Assembly: GCA_963969595.1 (NCBI GenBank)
Contig: OZ018411.1
Coordinates: 30,887,445 to 30,951,444 of the forward strand
Direction of reading: 5' to 3'
Length of the DNA: 64,000 bases
From: Neckera pumila
Taxonomy: Eukaryota; Streptophyta; Bryopsida; Hypnales; Neckeraceae
The notes under the pieces were generated by a model. It did not search any database. It saw nothing but the letters and a program-made list of their open reading frames with translations, and was not told the DNA's origin. Both the position numbers and the translations under genes were made by a program. This document shows, one piece after another, positions 47,601-59,179 of the stretch (its first letter is position 1; each line of letters opens with the position of its first letter).

Positions 47601-50166
47601 GCTTAAAATATGTCTGTGGATCCTTTTCATTCCTTAACGCTTTTAGGTCCTAAAAAAAGACTTAAACGAAATATTCTCTCCTCTTTTTGATGGTATCTTC
47701 AGGACCCCGGCCATCGACAACTTTGCCCGTTTCTCTACCTCCAGCGCCACCAAACCTTAATCCGGTATTTAGCTCACATGACCTCATCTTATCTTGATAC
47801 TCTCGTAGGAAATTTAAGTTTCCATCCCCGATGTTTGAGAAATTTTTGAGAGATGTTTGTGCATATTACCTTACACTGGAGCTTTGGAGATCTATCAAAG
47901 GTTCTGAATTCCGTGCGGTCCAATTCTGTTGAGAGTAAAGTGACGATATTGTCCACGATTGAGCAGGATCCAGTGCGTCCACAGGAGTTGAGCCGACAGG
48001 GCCAGAAATTGGAGGCCGCAATCAGAGCTGGTGCTCAAGCAGTGTTGAATTTCAAAGATGCTCTCAACGAATGGGATAGACTGGTCGGAGATGGAGATTG
48101 TGGAACGACGGTAAGGTTTTCCACTATATAAAATGCGCTTGAATTGCATGAACCCTGCTAACTTTAGTACAACTACGTTTCATTGTTTCAGAAATGACCA
48201 ATCAACCAACTACCGTAATTTAACTTCAGGTTTCAGTCGAGTCGGTTTCACATCCTCCTTGCGATGCATCTGTATTTTGTTCTTCAATTTAAGTATCATG
48301 CATCACATATTTGGTCCTTTGATTTTCTTTGACGGACCAGAAGCAACTGTTTACTTATGTAGATGGCCACTGGAGCAAAGGCAGTGATTGAAGATCTAGA
48401 CAAACAGTAAGTTGGTTCTGCTCTATTGTCATTATGGTGTATGTAGTGTGTCACTGTCCTACTGCATCATTAATTAGGTGCCAGCTTAAGCCATTCTCAT
48501 TTTGTGGTTGCGTAGGCTTGAAGTAATAACTTCAAATCTGCATTCTTCGTCTTTTATGATCTATATATCTTGGTATGTTATTTTATTTCTTAATTTTAAA
48601 GATTTCGGTATCTCTGCACCTTCTATAAAGTTTTTTTTAATCGTGTACAATCCTTTTTGTCTTTCTTTATATGTTTCTTAACTAGGCAAGCTCTTTGCTG
48701 GTGATTGCCATTGTTAACTTTCAGCTATCCTTTGAACGATGCTGCTGCGACTGTGCATGAGATAGGCTGTTCGATAAGAAGAGTAACAGGTGGCACAAGT
48801 GGAATATTGTAAGTTGCCTGTGCCCTTTTTTAGGTCAACAAATGCTATGTTCGGATAGTCATTTATGAAGCAAATTTTGTGATCTGGTGTGAAGTACTTG
48901 AAATTTGGAAGGTTTTCCACTTCTCTTTTTGTGATTGTAATCATTCTGGTGATTCTCCTTCATCGGTGTATTGGGTCTCAGGTACGATATATTTACCAGA
49001 GCAGCCTTTGTGGTTCTTAAGGAAGGTGGAAGTCCAGTCACAGCCAAGAAGTGTAAGTTTTGTGACTTGATGCGGTTTTGTCACTGGTGAACTGTGGTTT
49101 TATCAGGGCTTGCAGCCTGATGACTTTGCGTTTTCAGTCAACTACTCTTATAACCTTCTCTCATAGTGCTTCGGTTTATCAGTTGAGAACTTGATGTGAG
49201 ACTTGCATGAGGTTATATTGGGTCACATTTAATGTTACTCAATAAAACTTCCTTGATCACATGAAATGAAGGTTAAGGAACTACAATTTGTATTTGGGTT
49301 GAGAATTGTTCTAATTGTGAAAAACTGGTTGAATTTGGTTTATAGGGTCCGCAGCTTTTGAGGCAGGAGTTGCTGCGGTAGGTAAATATGGTGGAGCGTC
49401 AGCTGGTCATCGCACTTTATTGGATGCCTTGATTCCTGCTTCGACTACCCTGCAAGAGGTAAATGGTTGTCCTTGAACAATTGATCTTGAATTGGCCATT
49501 TTAATCTTCATGTTGATGGAGGTAGCATTTCACAAGTCCATAGCAGATGGATCTCAAGATCTTGAGGTTTGAAGAGTACAATTTATGAATTGCAAACGTT
49601 TGGTATTCTGCAGAAATTGGCTTCTGGGGAGCATCCGTTCAAGGCATTGCATGATGCTGCAGACGCTGCAGACGCTGGAGCAGTGGCTACAAAAACTATG
49701 CTGGCACAGGTGTTCTATTATAATCGTTTAATCGTTTTTTGAGGTTCACATACTCATTAGTTGTATTTTTAAGTCAAGAAGTACTGGTGCTAGAATTGAT
49801 CAGCAACCTTATCAAATTGTGCTTTTATTGTTAAAATTACTCCGTGTTGCTCTTGCATTAGGACTGAGTTATTTTGTTAAGTCATTGTGTCTCTTGTTAA
49901 AGAGGAAATATGCGTTTCTACTACGATGTTTAGTCATGCCACATTGTACGCATTTAGCCAATTCTGGAGACTGTAACTGCAGCCGTTCTGGGTTGCAAGT
50001 GTGCATTCAATAGAAGTGACATTGTTTCCACATTTTGCAGGCTGGGAGATCGAGCTATGTACCGGATCATGTTCTTGCATCAGTTCCTGACCCTGGAGCC
50101 ATGGCGGCGGCTCAGTGGCTGAAGGCAGTTGCCGAGGCTCTATCGCCCTCCTCTTCTCCCCGATGA
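41651..50166 (+). CDS. DAK: Dihydroxyacetone kinase, 20 exons, 592 residues
   Basis: ATP-dependent kinase that phosphorylates dihydroxyacetone (and, in some family members, glyceraldehyde) to feed the triose phosphates of glycolysis; single-chain, cytosolic type with no obvious targeting peptide. The N-terminal DhaK domain covers about residues 1-345. It includes [17 protein letters not shown] at 59-75, [16 protein letters not shown], and GLGIHGEPG, in which His226, the first residue of exon 9, is the expected covalent substrate-binding histidine. A proline-rich linker (about 346-370) leads to the DhaL domain with VGDGDCGTT at 407-415, the Mg-ATP aspartates, and GGTSGI. The length is close to the roughly 595 residues of Arabidopsis DAK. 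The start [15 protein letters not shown] matches the usual plant start. All junctions are GT-AG and the joined frame has no stop. Confidence 0.97.
41651..50166 (+). other. DAK: Exon map of the dihydroxyacetone kinase gene
   Basis: Coding exons read from the sequence: 41651-41687, 43447-43520, 43755-43818, 44126-44238, 44612-44659, 44969-45040, 45398-45490, 45643-45816, 46074-46157, 46545-46600, 46841-46971, 47257-47349, 47703-47764, 47967-48110, 48363-48406, 48725-48808, 48982-49052, 49346-49458, 49614-49709, 50041-50166. They total 1779 nt including the TGA. Intron 1 is 1759 bp; the others range from about 170 to about 390 bp. The DhaK/DhaL linker is encoded by exons 12-13, so exons 14-20 make the ATP-binding domain. 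Confidence 0.93.
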
Positions 50167-50820
50167 AATTACTCCATTCCTGGAGACGGTCGCTATGTGG
50201 CTCCATCCTTTTCATTAACCTTTTAGAGGAATTCGACAGGCTGTTTGTCCTTGATCCAACACCCTGGATGACCATTCTTCAAGAATATTCATCTGCATGG
50301 TTCGAGATAAGCAGGTCACTGTAGTATCTGGGTGTGATCAGGTTTTGCCAGTCTTTTGACATGTGAAAATAACATTTATGGTAAAGGTTTAGCGAAGAGG
50401 TGGTTTAGGCTGTCGCCCTTCCCAAACACGACGAGACTCTTTTTTTCCCAAGTTATCCTTGCAATTGCATGTCGACGACGTAGCTTTTCCAATAACATGC
50501 TTAGCACAGCCACTGCTGCTCGGGTCTTGTCGAGCCATCACAAGGTGGTGGCTCTTTTTGAGAGTTTCATGGTTTGTTTTCAGCTTTGCCAACCGTTCCA
50601 TTGCTGGAATGTCGCAGAGGATGGATGTAAATTTTGTGGCTCCTCATGACATTTTGGTGGAGATTCCTTGCTATGTGCTTTCTGCTTAATTGTTTGGAGC
50701 TGGATGTAATCTCTAGCTGCAAGCAGATGTAGATTCTCATATTACTCTATTTACTGCCTCCAACTGCTTTAAAATGTCCTCTCTTTTTGTATGCAATTGT
50801 GTTGTTTCATGAAATTGATT
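50167..50820 (+). other. 3' flank of the kinase gene
   Basis: Probable 3' untranslated region and downstream flank. T-rich stretches are present, but no clear AATAAA signal was seen within the first 600 bp. Short frames on both strands here (for example 50389-50601) are not protein-like. Confidence 0.45.
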
Positions 50821-50999
50821 GAAGATTTCTGTGATCATAGAGAAATGTATGGTTCATGTATACCTTTACTTATTTGATATCCCCTTATTTAATATCTCAT
50901 ACATTAATGTCTCACCTTACCACACAAAATGGATGTCAGGTAAAACTACTTTGAGCCAAAAATCCCGTCCCAAACATTGTGATGTGGGAGGAAGGGGAC

Positions 51000-52480
51000 A
51001 GGCGGTAGTTTCGCACACTGTAGCAATTATAGTCAAATTTAAGCTCAAGACAAGCTTGATATTTTCTAATGCCCCAATTAACTCAATCTACACACCTCAG
51101 ATTGCTCACTTGCTGCATCATGAAGGAATCCCTCATCCTCCCCATAGCCCGGCATTTCTAATTAAGTTCCGGTTCCGCGCTCTTGTGTTTGCGAAATTTT
51201 GCGGACAAGTTCGTGGGCATCCCGCGGAGGCTCTTTCAGTGACGTTGCTGGCCGTGCTTCGCTGCGTTGCAACGGGAACGTGGTTTGATTTCATCGCTTT
51301 CTGCTTGACTGCAACAACCGTAGGGTTTGGCTACGGTGGGAGTTTAGCGGAGTGATTGTTTTTCTTTGCTGGATTGGGAAGGGCATGGCTGATGGCGACA
51401 GTTTCCGTCGTCATGTTGCGGCTTATGAAGTGCGGTGACGGACTTTCTGATTGAATGGGCTCCGTGCGTCAGCGGGGGACCAGAGTAGGTTTTTTGTTCT
51501 TTTGGTGTTTGCTTTTAGCTTCAGGGGACGAAGGGCTTGTTGTGATGCGCTAGGTATCTGGGCCATCGCGAGCTAGAGTAGTTGTATTAACGGAAATTCT
51601 GGTGAATTTCGAAACCCTAATTCAGAAGGTGAAGGGCAGTTGTGGCGTTCTTGAGGGTTGAGAAGCCTGTGAGGCTGTGACATTTTCGTTCAAGTTGCAT
51701 TGAGAAGACTAGGGTTTCGAAATACCGGAGAATCAGGGATGAGCATAGGTGGAAGTTCTATGATGTTCAGAAGTGAATTGGTATTCCTAGGTTGAAGACC
51801 CGCTCTGCTGTCGGTTGAATCGGTTAACCCTGTAATGACGGACTGTTGACCGCGGAGGCCAAGCACGAAGTGGCCTAAGACCGTGGGGCCGCACTCAATC
51901 GAATCTGTGGAGTTTTCTGGGCAACAATGACGTGTAAGCTGAGTGGGGTTTGGAAATCACGCTTTCTGACATCTTGAATATCATCAAAAGTAGCGGAAAG
52001 CAGGTGGACAGAGAAATTGGTGGTGGGATTTATGACAAAGTATCCGTTTTTTTTAACTAGGGCAGTTGCGCAAGATTCGTCAAAAAAATTGCGGAGGGAT
52101 TGGCACGGATAATACAACACGGATTCAAAAAGCTCAACAGCAAGGCAATATGCACATGAGAGAATATCGAGCAAAAAGCAGGAGAGTCTGCGCAGCCTGG
52201 AGCTTGCAATCTATTCACAGAGGGGAGTAAAAAAAGATGAAAATTGCTCCTAACATTGGAATGCGCCTTCCGGCCATTGATTCCGCCTTCTTGGAGACAT
52301 GAGAGAGCTGCAGGGATGCTTTAGCAGCCGTAGAGGAATCGAAATGGAGAAAATAAAACAACTGGCGCCCAATTTTACAAAGAAATGATGAAGTCTTCGC
52401 TCAGCAGCTCCCGGTTAGTGCGGTCTGCTAGCCTCCCTTGCGCATGCACTGAAAGGGCAGGCGGGAAGGTGGTTGCGTGA
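51000..52480. other. GC-richer island with telo-box-like motifs, no gene recognised
   Basis: GC content rises as in a plant promoter/5' leader. AAACCCTAA (about 51611) and CTAGGGTTTCG (about 51709) are telo-box-like words, common near plant transcription starts. The longest open frame (50819-51355, 178 codons) begins in AT-rich DNA and has no recognisable domain. On the minus strand a short frame MAGRRIPMLGAIFIFFYSPL at about 52232-52280 resembles a membrane-anchored start but ends at once. The island could be the promoter of a gene whose body is lost or non-coding. Confidence 0.35.
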
Positions 52481-52759
52481 CTTGGCAGCATATGTGTCAT
52501 GTTTTTCTTGTTTATTCTTGGGATCTTCTAGATGTCGGGGTGGTTCTTTTTTTCCGTAAAATTTCTTCAGCTCCAATGCAACAGTGGTTTGCAGTCAGAT
52601 GCTGTGCCTGCAAGTTGGAAGCATGCCATCCCGTTTATTTTGCGCTAATCTACATTAGGCTGCAAGGAATTGCTTCACTCTTGCCTTTTAACTTCGTAAG
52701 ACTTTGTAAGCCAATTGTACACAAGCTCTCAAAAAATGTTGGATGAAAAAACCATTTGT

Positions 52760-53850
52760 TTCTTCATCTATGCTGCTAAACAGTCATCCAAATGCCACAA
52801 AATGGCGTCAGTGTTGTTGAGGGGTTAAATGGCAGGTGAAACTGTGAAACTAGTTCAGGAACCTTAATTCAATCAACTGCCAAACTATTTCAAGGAATAG
52901 GAAAAATTGGGCTTTTAGAGGTTCAGAAACATTATTGCTTGTGAAGTGTTATAGACCTAAATACCACTAAGTTGAAGAGATCTCAACTGTACAATCTTGT
53001 AGTGTGCATGTTGTAGATGATGTGGTTCAAATTTGGAGTCATTTGGCCACATGGATTGCAAGATTATAATGTTTTAGTCTTGAAATAGGGTTCTAAAATT
53101 TTCCTAGCAACACAATTTTGGTGGTGAAATTTGGTTTCTAAATCTATTGAAATGAAAAAACTTTGAATTGTAAAGTGATTGAAAACCAGTATACAAACAC
53201 ATTGGTGAAAAAAAACATTATTCAATTGACTCATTGTGTCTACAAAATGACTTTGAAATGTCAAAAATAGCAAGGAAAGGGTCAAAAATCACATCTAAGG
53301 CTGAACTTCCTTCTACTAAAATGCTTCTCAGTCACTCATAACTTCTTGGATTGATATGAAAATTTAGCCACACAAACTAGACTAGTATGCGCAACTTTTC
53401 CAAATTTGTTTTATTGGAAATGGACACTATATGAAGAAGAAACAAGCTGTCAGAGTTCACTGTAATCACAAAATGTCTGGATTCTAAAATTCGAATTGCT
53501 CCCACACATTCAAAACAACTTGGATTGACATGAAAATTTTATCACAATAACTAGACTTCAAAGGGAACATAACCCAACAAATTTTATTGAAATATAACAT
53601 TGGATGAAAGATATACAAGTCTCCAAAGCTGCAGCCATCATGTACAGTTTGGTGATCTCAAACTGAGCTAGTGAACTTCAATTGGCTTCTAAAAATCAGT
53701 AAATCTTTTATTGATTTGAAAATTTTACCACACAAACTAGAAAAAAGAACATAAATTTTCCAACAAATTTTATTGAATTTGGACATTGGATGCAAAAGTT
53801 ACAGTACTTTGAATTGGATTTAAAACTATGTGAGGACACTTTTGGGCCCT
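52760..53850. repeat. Three diverged ~180 bp repeat units in AT-rich DNA
   Basis: The phrases TTGATATGAAAATTT, CCACA-AAACTAGA and AAATTTTATTGAA recur in the same order at about 53350, 53523 and 53710, with unrelated spacers. Copies are too diverged to date. No coding potential was recognised. Confidence 0.5.
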
Positions 53851-54192
53851 TGGGGTGTTTAGGGGTTAAATTCATGCTTGAAATCGCTCTATGGAATTTC
53901 TAGCACAATTGTACTCATGGGTGACCGCTTGTATTGTTAAAGGGGCTGCCCAAGTGCATAGTGTCTTGATCCACCATCTCCGATGAAATGGAAGAGCCCA
54001 CGTTTTTCCACGGTGACCCCTTGGAAGGAGCCGCAACTTCGTCTCTTTATCACTCGATTGGAGGTCTAGTGAGTTTCTCAATTCTACTTGACCTTGATGA
54101 ATACTCCATCTCTCTGTCTTTGATTTTGTTGTTGTCTTTGGTTCTTTTGAAATTTCATTTTAGTACCTATAGATATAGAAATCATAGAAAAG

Positions 54193-54262
54193 CACTACTA
54201 CAATAATTGCTTTTCAAATTGATGTGATATAAAAATTGATATAGTAGATTATTGTAGTATTG
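54193..54262. repeat. Short TIR-like inverted repeat
   Basis: CACTACTACAATAAT is mirrored by ATTATTGTAGTATTG 70 bp away (one mismatch). It resembles a tiny CACTA-like terminus pair, but the flanking triplets AAG and TAT differ, so it is not a supported insertion. Confidence 0.4.
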
Positions 54263-54310
54263 TATTGATTTTGGTGGACTTCAATCAGTCTGCAATAAGA
54301 GAAAATAAGC

Positions 54311-55160
54311 ATGAGCGGGATAGCGATGGATGGACGTACCAGCACTCAGGCTTCAAAGAAGTTGCATAGCAATCAGGCGGACGAGTAGGCAATCACTGGG
54401 AGTGAAGTCAATGTGGAATGCTCTATCGTGGACCAATCACGAGAAGTGTGCCTTGAATTTTTGTGCATGATTTGTGCTCATTTGTTTCACCTGTTATGAT
54501 TTGATTTACTGGTTTTGCCTTGTTCTCATTTGTTTTACTTGTTCGGATTTTTTATTTATTTATTTACTTGTTATGATTTGTTCTAACTTATTTGTAGCAG
54601 CAGACACTAGATTGGGAAGCCCACATGACTATTATGGAGGGTACTCGATATTAGATCCCCCAATTCAGTTTACTTAAGTCCAAAAGTGGAAGAATGTATG
54701 TTTAGAGCGTTATGAATGGATGGTAGCTGAAACAACCATAATGGCAACACAATATTTGGCATTTTTTGGCATGTCTAAAGAAGACTTGGAAAAGATTGAC
54801 AGATCTCGCTATCACTTACCATCAATGCGCTTCCTTTATGACTCTAGGTTGGAGTTGTTAATTTTGAAGATTATGGTGGGTAAGGCTCATGTGTGGTGTG
54901 GAAATGCATTTGCTCAAGATTTATTTGAGAAGGTGCACAGCCCTTGTAGTGACCACCAAGTCCTTTGTAATATGGGATCTTTTTGTTGTGAAAGTGGAGG
55001 GTGTTTAAAGGAACCCAATGTGGCTATTGTTCCACCAAGTTAAGATCTAGAAGGAGATTGGCCTTTTGTTGTTTTTGAAGTTGGAGTTTCAGAGACTCTA
55101 TCTACTTTGCGGAATGATGTCCATTTTTGGATTATAAAGAGTAGAGGTTTGACACAAATT
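54311..55160 (+). pseudogene. Broken Uma2-like (PD-(D/E)XK-type) protein gene
   Basis: A possible first exon starts at an ATG (54311: MSGIAMDGRTSTQASKK) with a stop inside. The main part is read from about 54603 in one frame with TAA stops at 54675-54677 and 55041-55043. Visible blocks: MRFLYDSRLELLILKIM, then VHSPCSDHQVLCNMGSFC, GCLKEPNVAIVPPS, and WPFVVFEVGVSESLSTLRND followed by VHFWIIKSRG. The E-G-SES-L-D-W-S-G pattern after a KEPD-like block is the hallmark of the Uma2-like restriction-endonuclease-fold proteins that are frequent in fungi, bacteria and some plants. The frame stops at about 55160 next to repeat-like DNA, so the end is missing. Function in plants is unknown to me; the family match is by eye. 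Confidence 0.55.
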
Positions 55161-55260
55161 CTCACCAAAAAAACACGCATTTTAGGTGGCGTTGTGTGAT
55201 TTTTTCAGACAAATTTTAGGTGACATTGAAAAAAAAAACTTCTGTTTTTTCTTCAATAAT
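55161..55260. repeat. Possible degraded relative of the foldback CACTA miniature
   Basis: CACCAAAAAAACACGCATTTTAGG, broken up as CACCAAAAAAA then GCATTTTAGGTGGC, resembles the start of the 30541 element (CACTATAAGAAAC, then CGTTTTAGGTGAC). AATTTTAGGTGACATTG follows. No right end or duplication was found. Confidence 0.25.
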
Positions 55261-57240
55261 GACGTCTAATATAACATCTAGGCCCCTTTTACAAAAACTC
55301 ACTAGATATGGTTTAGTATGGTTTGCATCCATTTACTATACATGTAAAAAGAGAAAAGTTTTTTGGATTCAAACCATGCATTGAATGATAAATACCTCAT
55401 GTCTTAATAGCGACGAAGGAAAATAAGTTACATTTTCAACCTCCCAAAGCACAAATATTGTAGCTTTTTCACAATCTTGTTGAATATGTTGGACCTTTTT
55501 TGTTATCCCTTAAATGTCAGAGCATCCAGTTTTGGACAACTAAAAGATTCAAACTCTCTTTCCCATTAGAAAAAAATTCAGCCCCTCCAAGGGTTGTCTA
55601 AAGTTGACATGCCATGCTATTCTTTACATGGCCTGTCAACTTCAAAATTGCTCTTGGTGAGCAGTCAAGTCTTGCAGAATTTTTTTTTTAATTAATTAAT
55701 TAATTTATTTATTTTAAATTTTAATGTTTTTTTAAGATTAAAAAAAAAATTTAATAATTTTTTATTTGGAATTCTAGGTTCCTGCGCTACTACGCTATAG
55801 TTTCAGCAGGGCAGAAATAGGGGGAAAACGATTTTTTGAGCAAAATAAAAGCAAATTTAGGGTACCTCGGAGGACTGTGGAGCAGCCCTCCGAAGGCCTG
55901 AAATTTCCTCTAATGCTCTCTCATTGATGCTTGGATGAAATTCATCTTAATTTCTAAAGCTACTTTGTCAAGTTGTTATTCTATCTAATGGTTGAATTTG
56001 GTGGAACTAGAATATATATTTTTCTAAAATTGTAAATGTGGAAGTATGTGAAGCTAAAAATTACATTGATTTCAGTTCAAAAGTGCGCTTGCAAAAATGA
56101 GGTCATAAATTTAAGAAATACAAAAATTTCAAAGAATCACTTTTCAAAAGAATTCCATTTCAATTCCATTCTAACAACTTTTATTCAAAAAATGTTAATA
56201 TTTTGTTTGTAATCAAATTTAGAAAGAATTTAGAATTTTCACTTTTAAATTTTATAATAAAATATTGGCATGTTGGAATAGCATTGGTGAATTGAACCGT
56301 ATGGGTGGAATCTAAAATTCAAAATCTACAATTTTCATTCATGTGTCAATTCCAAAATATTCTACCAAATAATACTTTATGATAACTTTTCACAAAGTTT
56401 CAAATTTGAGGAAGTATCAAAATACACTAAAAAAGCATTCTTGGTGGTTCATTTTAAACACATCTTCTTGCATAGAAAAATTATTACCACTTTAACAAAA
56501 AAATTCCCACCACTATTTATTGAACATTCACTCAAAAAAGTCTTAAAAAAACCCTAATAAAAATCATCCAATTGCCAAAATGTGCACGAAGTGTTGCACT
56601 GTCAATTGACCACTTTTTGGCTTTGGCATTTAAAGATTGACCCCTAAATATTGGGCCTATTAGCATGAAATTTCTATTGATTTAGAATTGCATCCCACAA
56701 TTTCTTTGGGAACAAACTACGATATTAATAAATTTATTAATATGATTTTTATAAATGAAGTGATGTGCACTCTATATGTTAAGAAAATATTCAAAAAAAT
56801 TTGGTGATTATTTTGAAGCTATTGTAATTTTTTGAAGGGAATGCTAAAGAATTTAGTATCAATTTAAAATACATATTCATTTAAATCAAAATTTTCTATC
56901 AATTGTGGTAGGCTTTATTTTTACCATGGCACTAAATTTTTAATCTCCAAAGTCCCATTAGTCCTACAAGAGCCCAAATGTAACTTTAGATAAACTCCTA
57001 ACCATTAAATCTTTTCATGAATTTTTGAAACTATTTTCAAATTTGCGTACATAAAAGTGCTTTGCGCATATATAATTTTTTCTTCAATCCAACTTTATCT
57101 TTAAATGGTATGACATTTTTATAAAAAATGGAGGACATAAGTGAGCATGCTAAGGTTGACAAGCTAAAATGCATTGACTTTTGCTTGGGTCAATAAAAGG
57201 AGCAACAAGGGCAATCCTTGTTTGAACAGTTAGACAGTTG
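55261..57240. other. AT-rich intergenic DNA
   Basis: Low-GC sequence with no recognised gene, RNA or repeat boundary. A short GC-richer phrase near 55870-55900 (GGAGGACTGTGGAGCAGCCC) stands alone. Confidence 0.45.
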
Positions 57241-57275
57241 TTTAGTGATTTTTCATAGCCTCCCTATTCCCATAC

Positions 57276-57475
57276 ATAACATTCAGTAGCAATAGAGCAC
57301 TGTGCCTTCCTCCTAATGAAATGGTGTAGAATGTTCCACACCATTAGTAGTTACGGGGACACGTGGCTGCTCATTGCAACTTTAGTGGGTGGGTTTGATT
57401 TTTTATTTCTTTCTTTTTGACACATTTGCTTAGATGAGAGCAAAGGTAGCCTTCAGGAAGGCTACTGAATGTTAT
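57276..57475. repeat. 200 bp segment with perfect 15 bp inverted ends
   Basis: ATAACATTCAGTAGC at 57276-57290 is the exact reverse complement of 57461-57475. TGTAGAATGTTCCACACC in the middle is itself near-palindromic. It may be a small foldback element; the flanks show no clear target duplication. Confidence 0.5.
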
Positions 57476-57479
57476 GGAA

Positions 57480-58860
57480 TTCCATAAGAATTAAAGAGCT
57501 TTTCTTTTTTTCAATTTTTTTGGGAGGTTATCAAGATTGACTAAATAATTGGATCTGCACTTTAAATTTCATTTTATATCAATATATGGTGAAAAAATAG
57601 CTTGAAAAAAAGAACAGTGTATGGTCAATCTTTGCTGTTCCAAGATTTTTTGGCATATATTCTACATCTTCTTTTGGCATGAAAATTATTCAAGATATGC
57701 CTAAAACATTTTGAGTATGAAAAAATTTAAATTCAAATTTAGTAGTGCAAATAAATTCTACAAATGGCAGTCAAAATGAACTGAAATTGTAGGACAGTTG
57801 TAATAAAAACTATTTTTCCAACTTTGAATGCTTATATCTTCCAATTTGTAAAGTCAAATTTGAAGAAATTTTGACCACCTAATCTAAGATAAGTTGGGTA
57901 CAAGATCTTAAGCTTAGGTCATATCCTAAAAGAATGTGTTTTGTATTTTTTTTTGGGATAAATGCATTAAAAAAGGTAACTGGATGATTGCAAGAAATAC
58001 GTGTACTATTTCTTGTCACATGTTACATGCTAACCCTGTTTTTTAGCCATAATTTTTGCATTCTAACTCCAAATGACTCAAAATTTTTAAACAAGGTACT
58101 CATGAGTATTATACACTTTATCTAATTTTTTGGAATTTTTAAAAAATGTCTTAGTATCTAGAAATAGCGCCCAATTTTATATCACAATACTCAATCTTGG
58201 GTTTTATTGAGCAAAATAGTACCCAGAGAAACAAATTTGGAATTGAAATTTAAGAAAATGGTCTTCTAGTAGACTTGTAGCTATTGTTTAGGATAATTCT
58301 AAAAATAACTAGTTTTATTTGGTGTGGAAGTCCACAAAATGAGCTTCATTCAATTGGCATTTCAAACATGTAAAATATTGTTTTGGTGGTTCTTTTGGTG
58401 ACAACCATCTTCATAGAGTTGTTATAAATGAACAACTTTTATTTTATTAATTAGATTTTTTTCTATTTTTAGTTATTTAAACATCAAGGGATCTATTTTC
58501 TTGAGATTTGGCACTTTTTTAGTTCTATTGCTTAGAAAATTTTCCTATGCTTTTCCTTTAGTAGTTACCTTCATCTTAAAGGTTTATACATTAGCCAAAT
58601 TTTATGAATTTTTAAAAAATAAATTTTTTAACCCCTTTGGGCTTTTGAGAATTTCGGGCCGACATTTCCCGTGTCAATACTTGAGATAAAAATGTGAAAA
58701 AAAGGGTGTATGTACACATATTGAAAAGCTTGCATTTCCTCCCAAAAAATGTGGAATTGCTTGATTTTTGAATGAGATGTGGGACAATAAGTGATTCAGA
58801 TGTCAATGTGGTCATCCTTCTAAAAATTATTAACAAAGGGATCAGGGAAGGGTGCTGTCC
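57480..58860. other. AT-rich intergenic DNA
   Basis: No gene or repeat boundary recognised. Confidence 0.45.
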
Positions 58861-58903
58861 ACGAACTCTCGAGTTACACTGCCCATAATGTCAGATTCCT
58901 GCC

Positions 58904-59179
58904 TTGGTCAATGGACAAAAAGATAGGTTGATGCATGCTCACCAAGGGCCGGGCCACTCCCCAAGTTCTCCATCGTGCCCATCCCACTCCCATCCCGCTC
59001 CTCCAGCCCCTCCAACCAATCCCCAACCCCTTCCCTGCCACCTCATTAGCCACCTCGTAGCCACCTCACCAGCCACAAATCCCGCCTCGCTTTCCAAGCC
59101 ACCAATCCCCCCAATCCCTCTCCCCAAACATCTCATCGCCTATTCATATGAGAATTCATCGAACCACGAAGCCGAGTGA
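58904..59179 (+). other. C-rich tract with a proline-rich open frame
   Basis: A 275 bp stretch of strongly C-rich, G-poor DNA gives a frame rich in Pro, Ser and His (for example SHSHPAPPAPPTNPQPLP). The composition alone can keep the frame open, and no domain, splice site or homologous pattern was recognised, so I treat it as a composition anomaly rather than a gene. Confidence 0.4.

Noticed and set aside
50819..51355. 178-codon plus-strand frame after the kinase gene
   Set aside because: Starts in AT-rich DNA, changes composition halfway, has no recognisable motif and no splice support.
54193..54262. 70 bp CACTA miniature
   Set aside because: Inverted ends are present, but the flanking triplets AAG and TAT differ and one end departs from CACTA.
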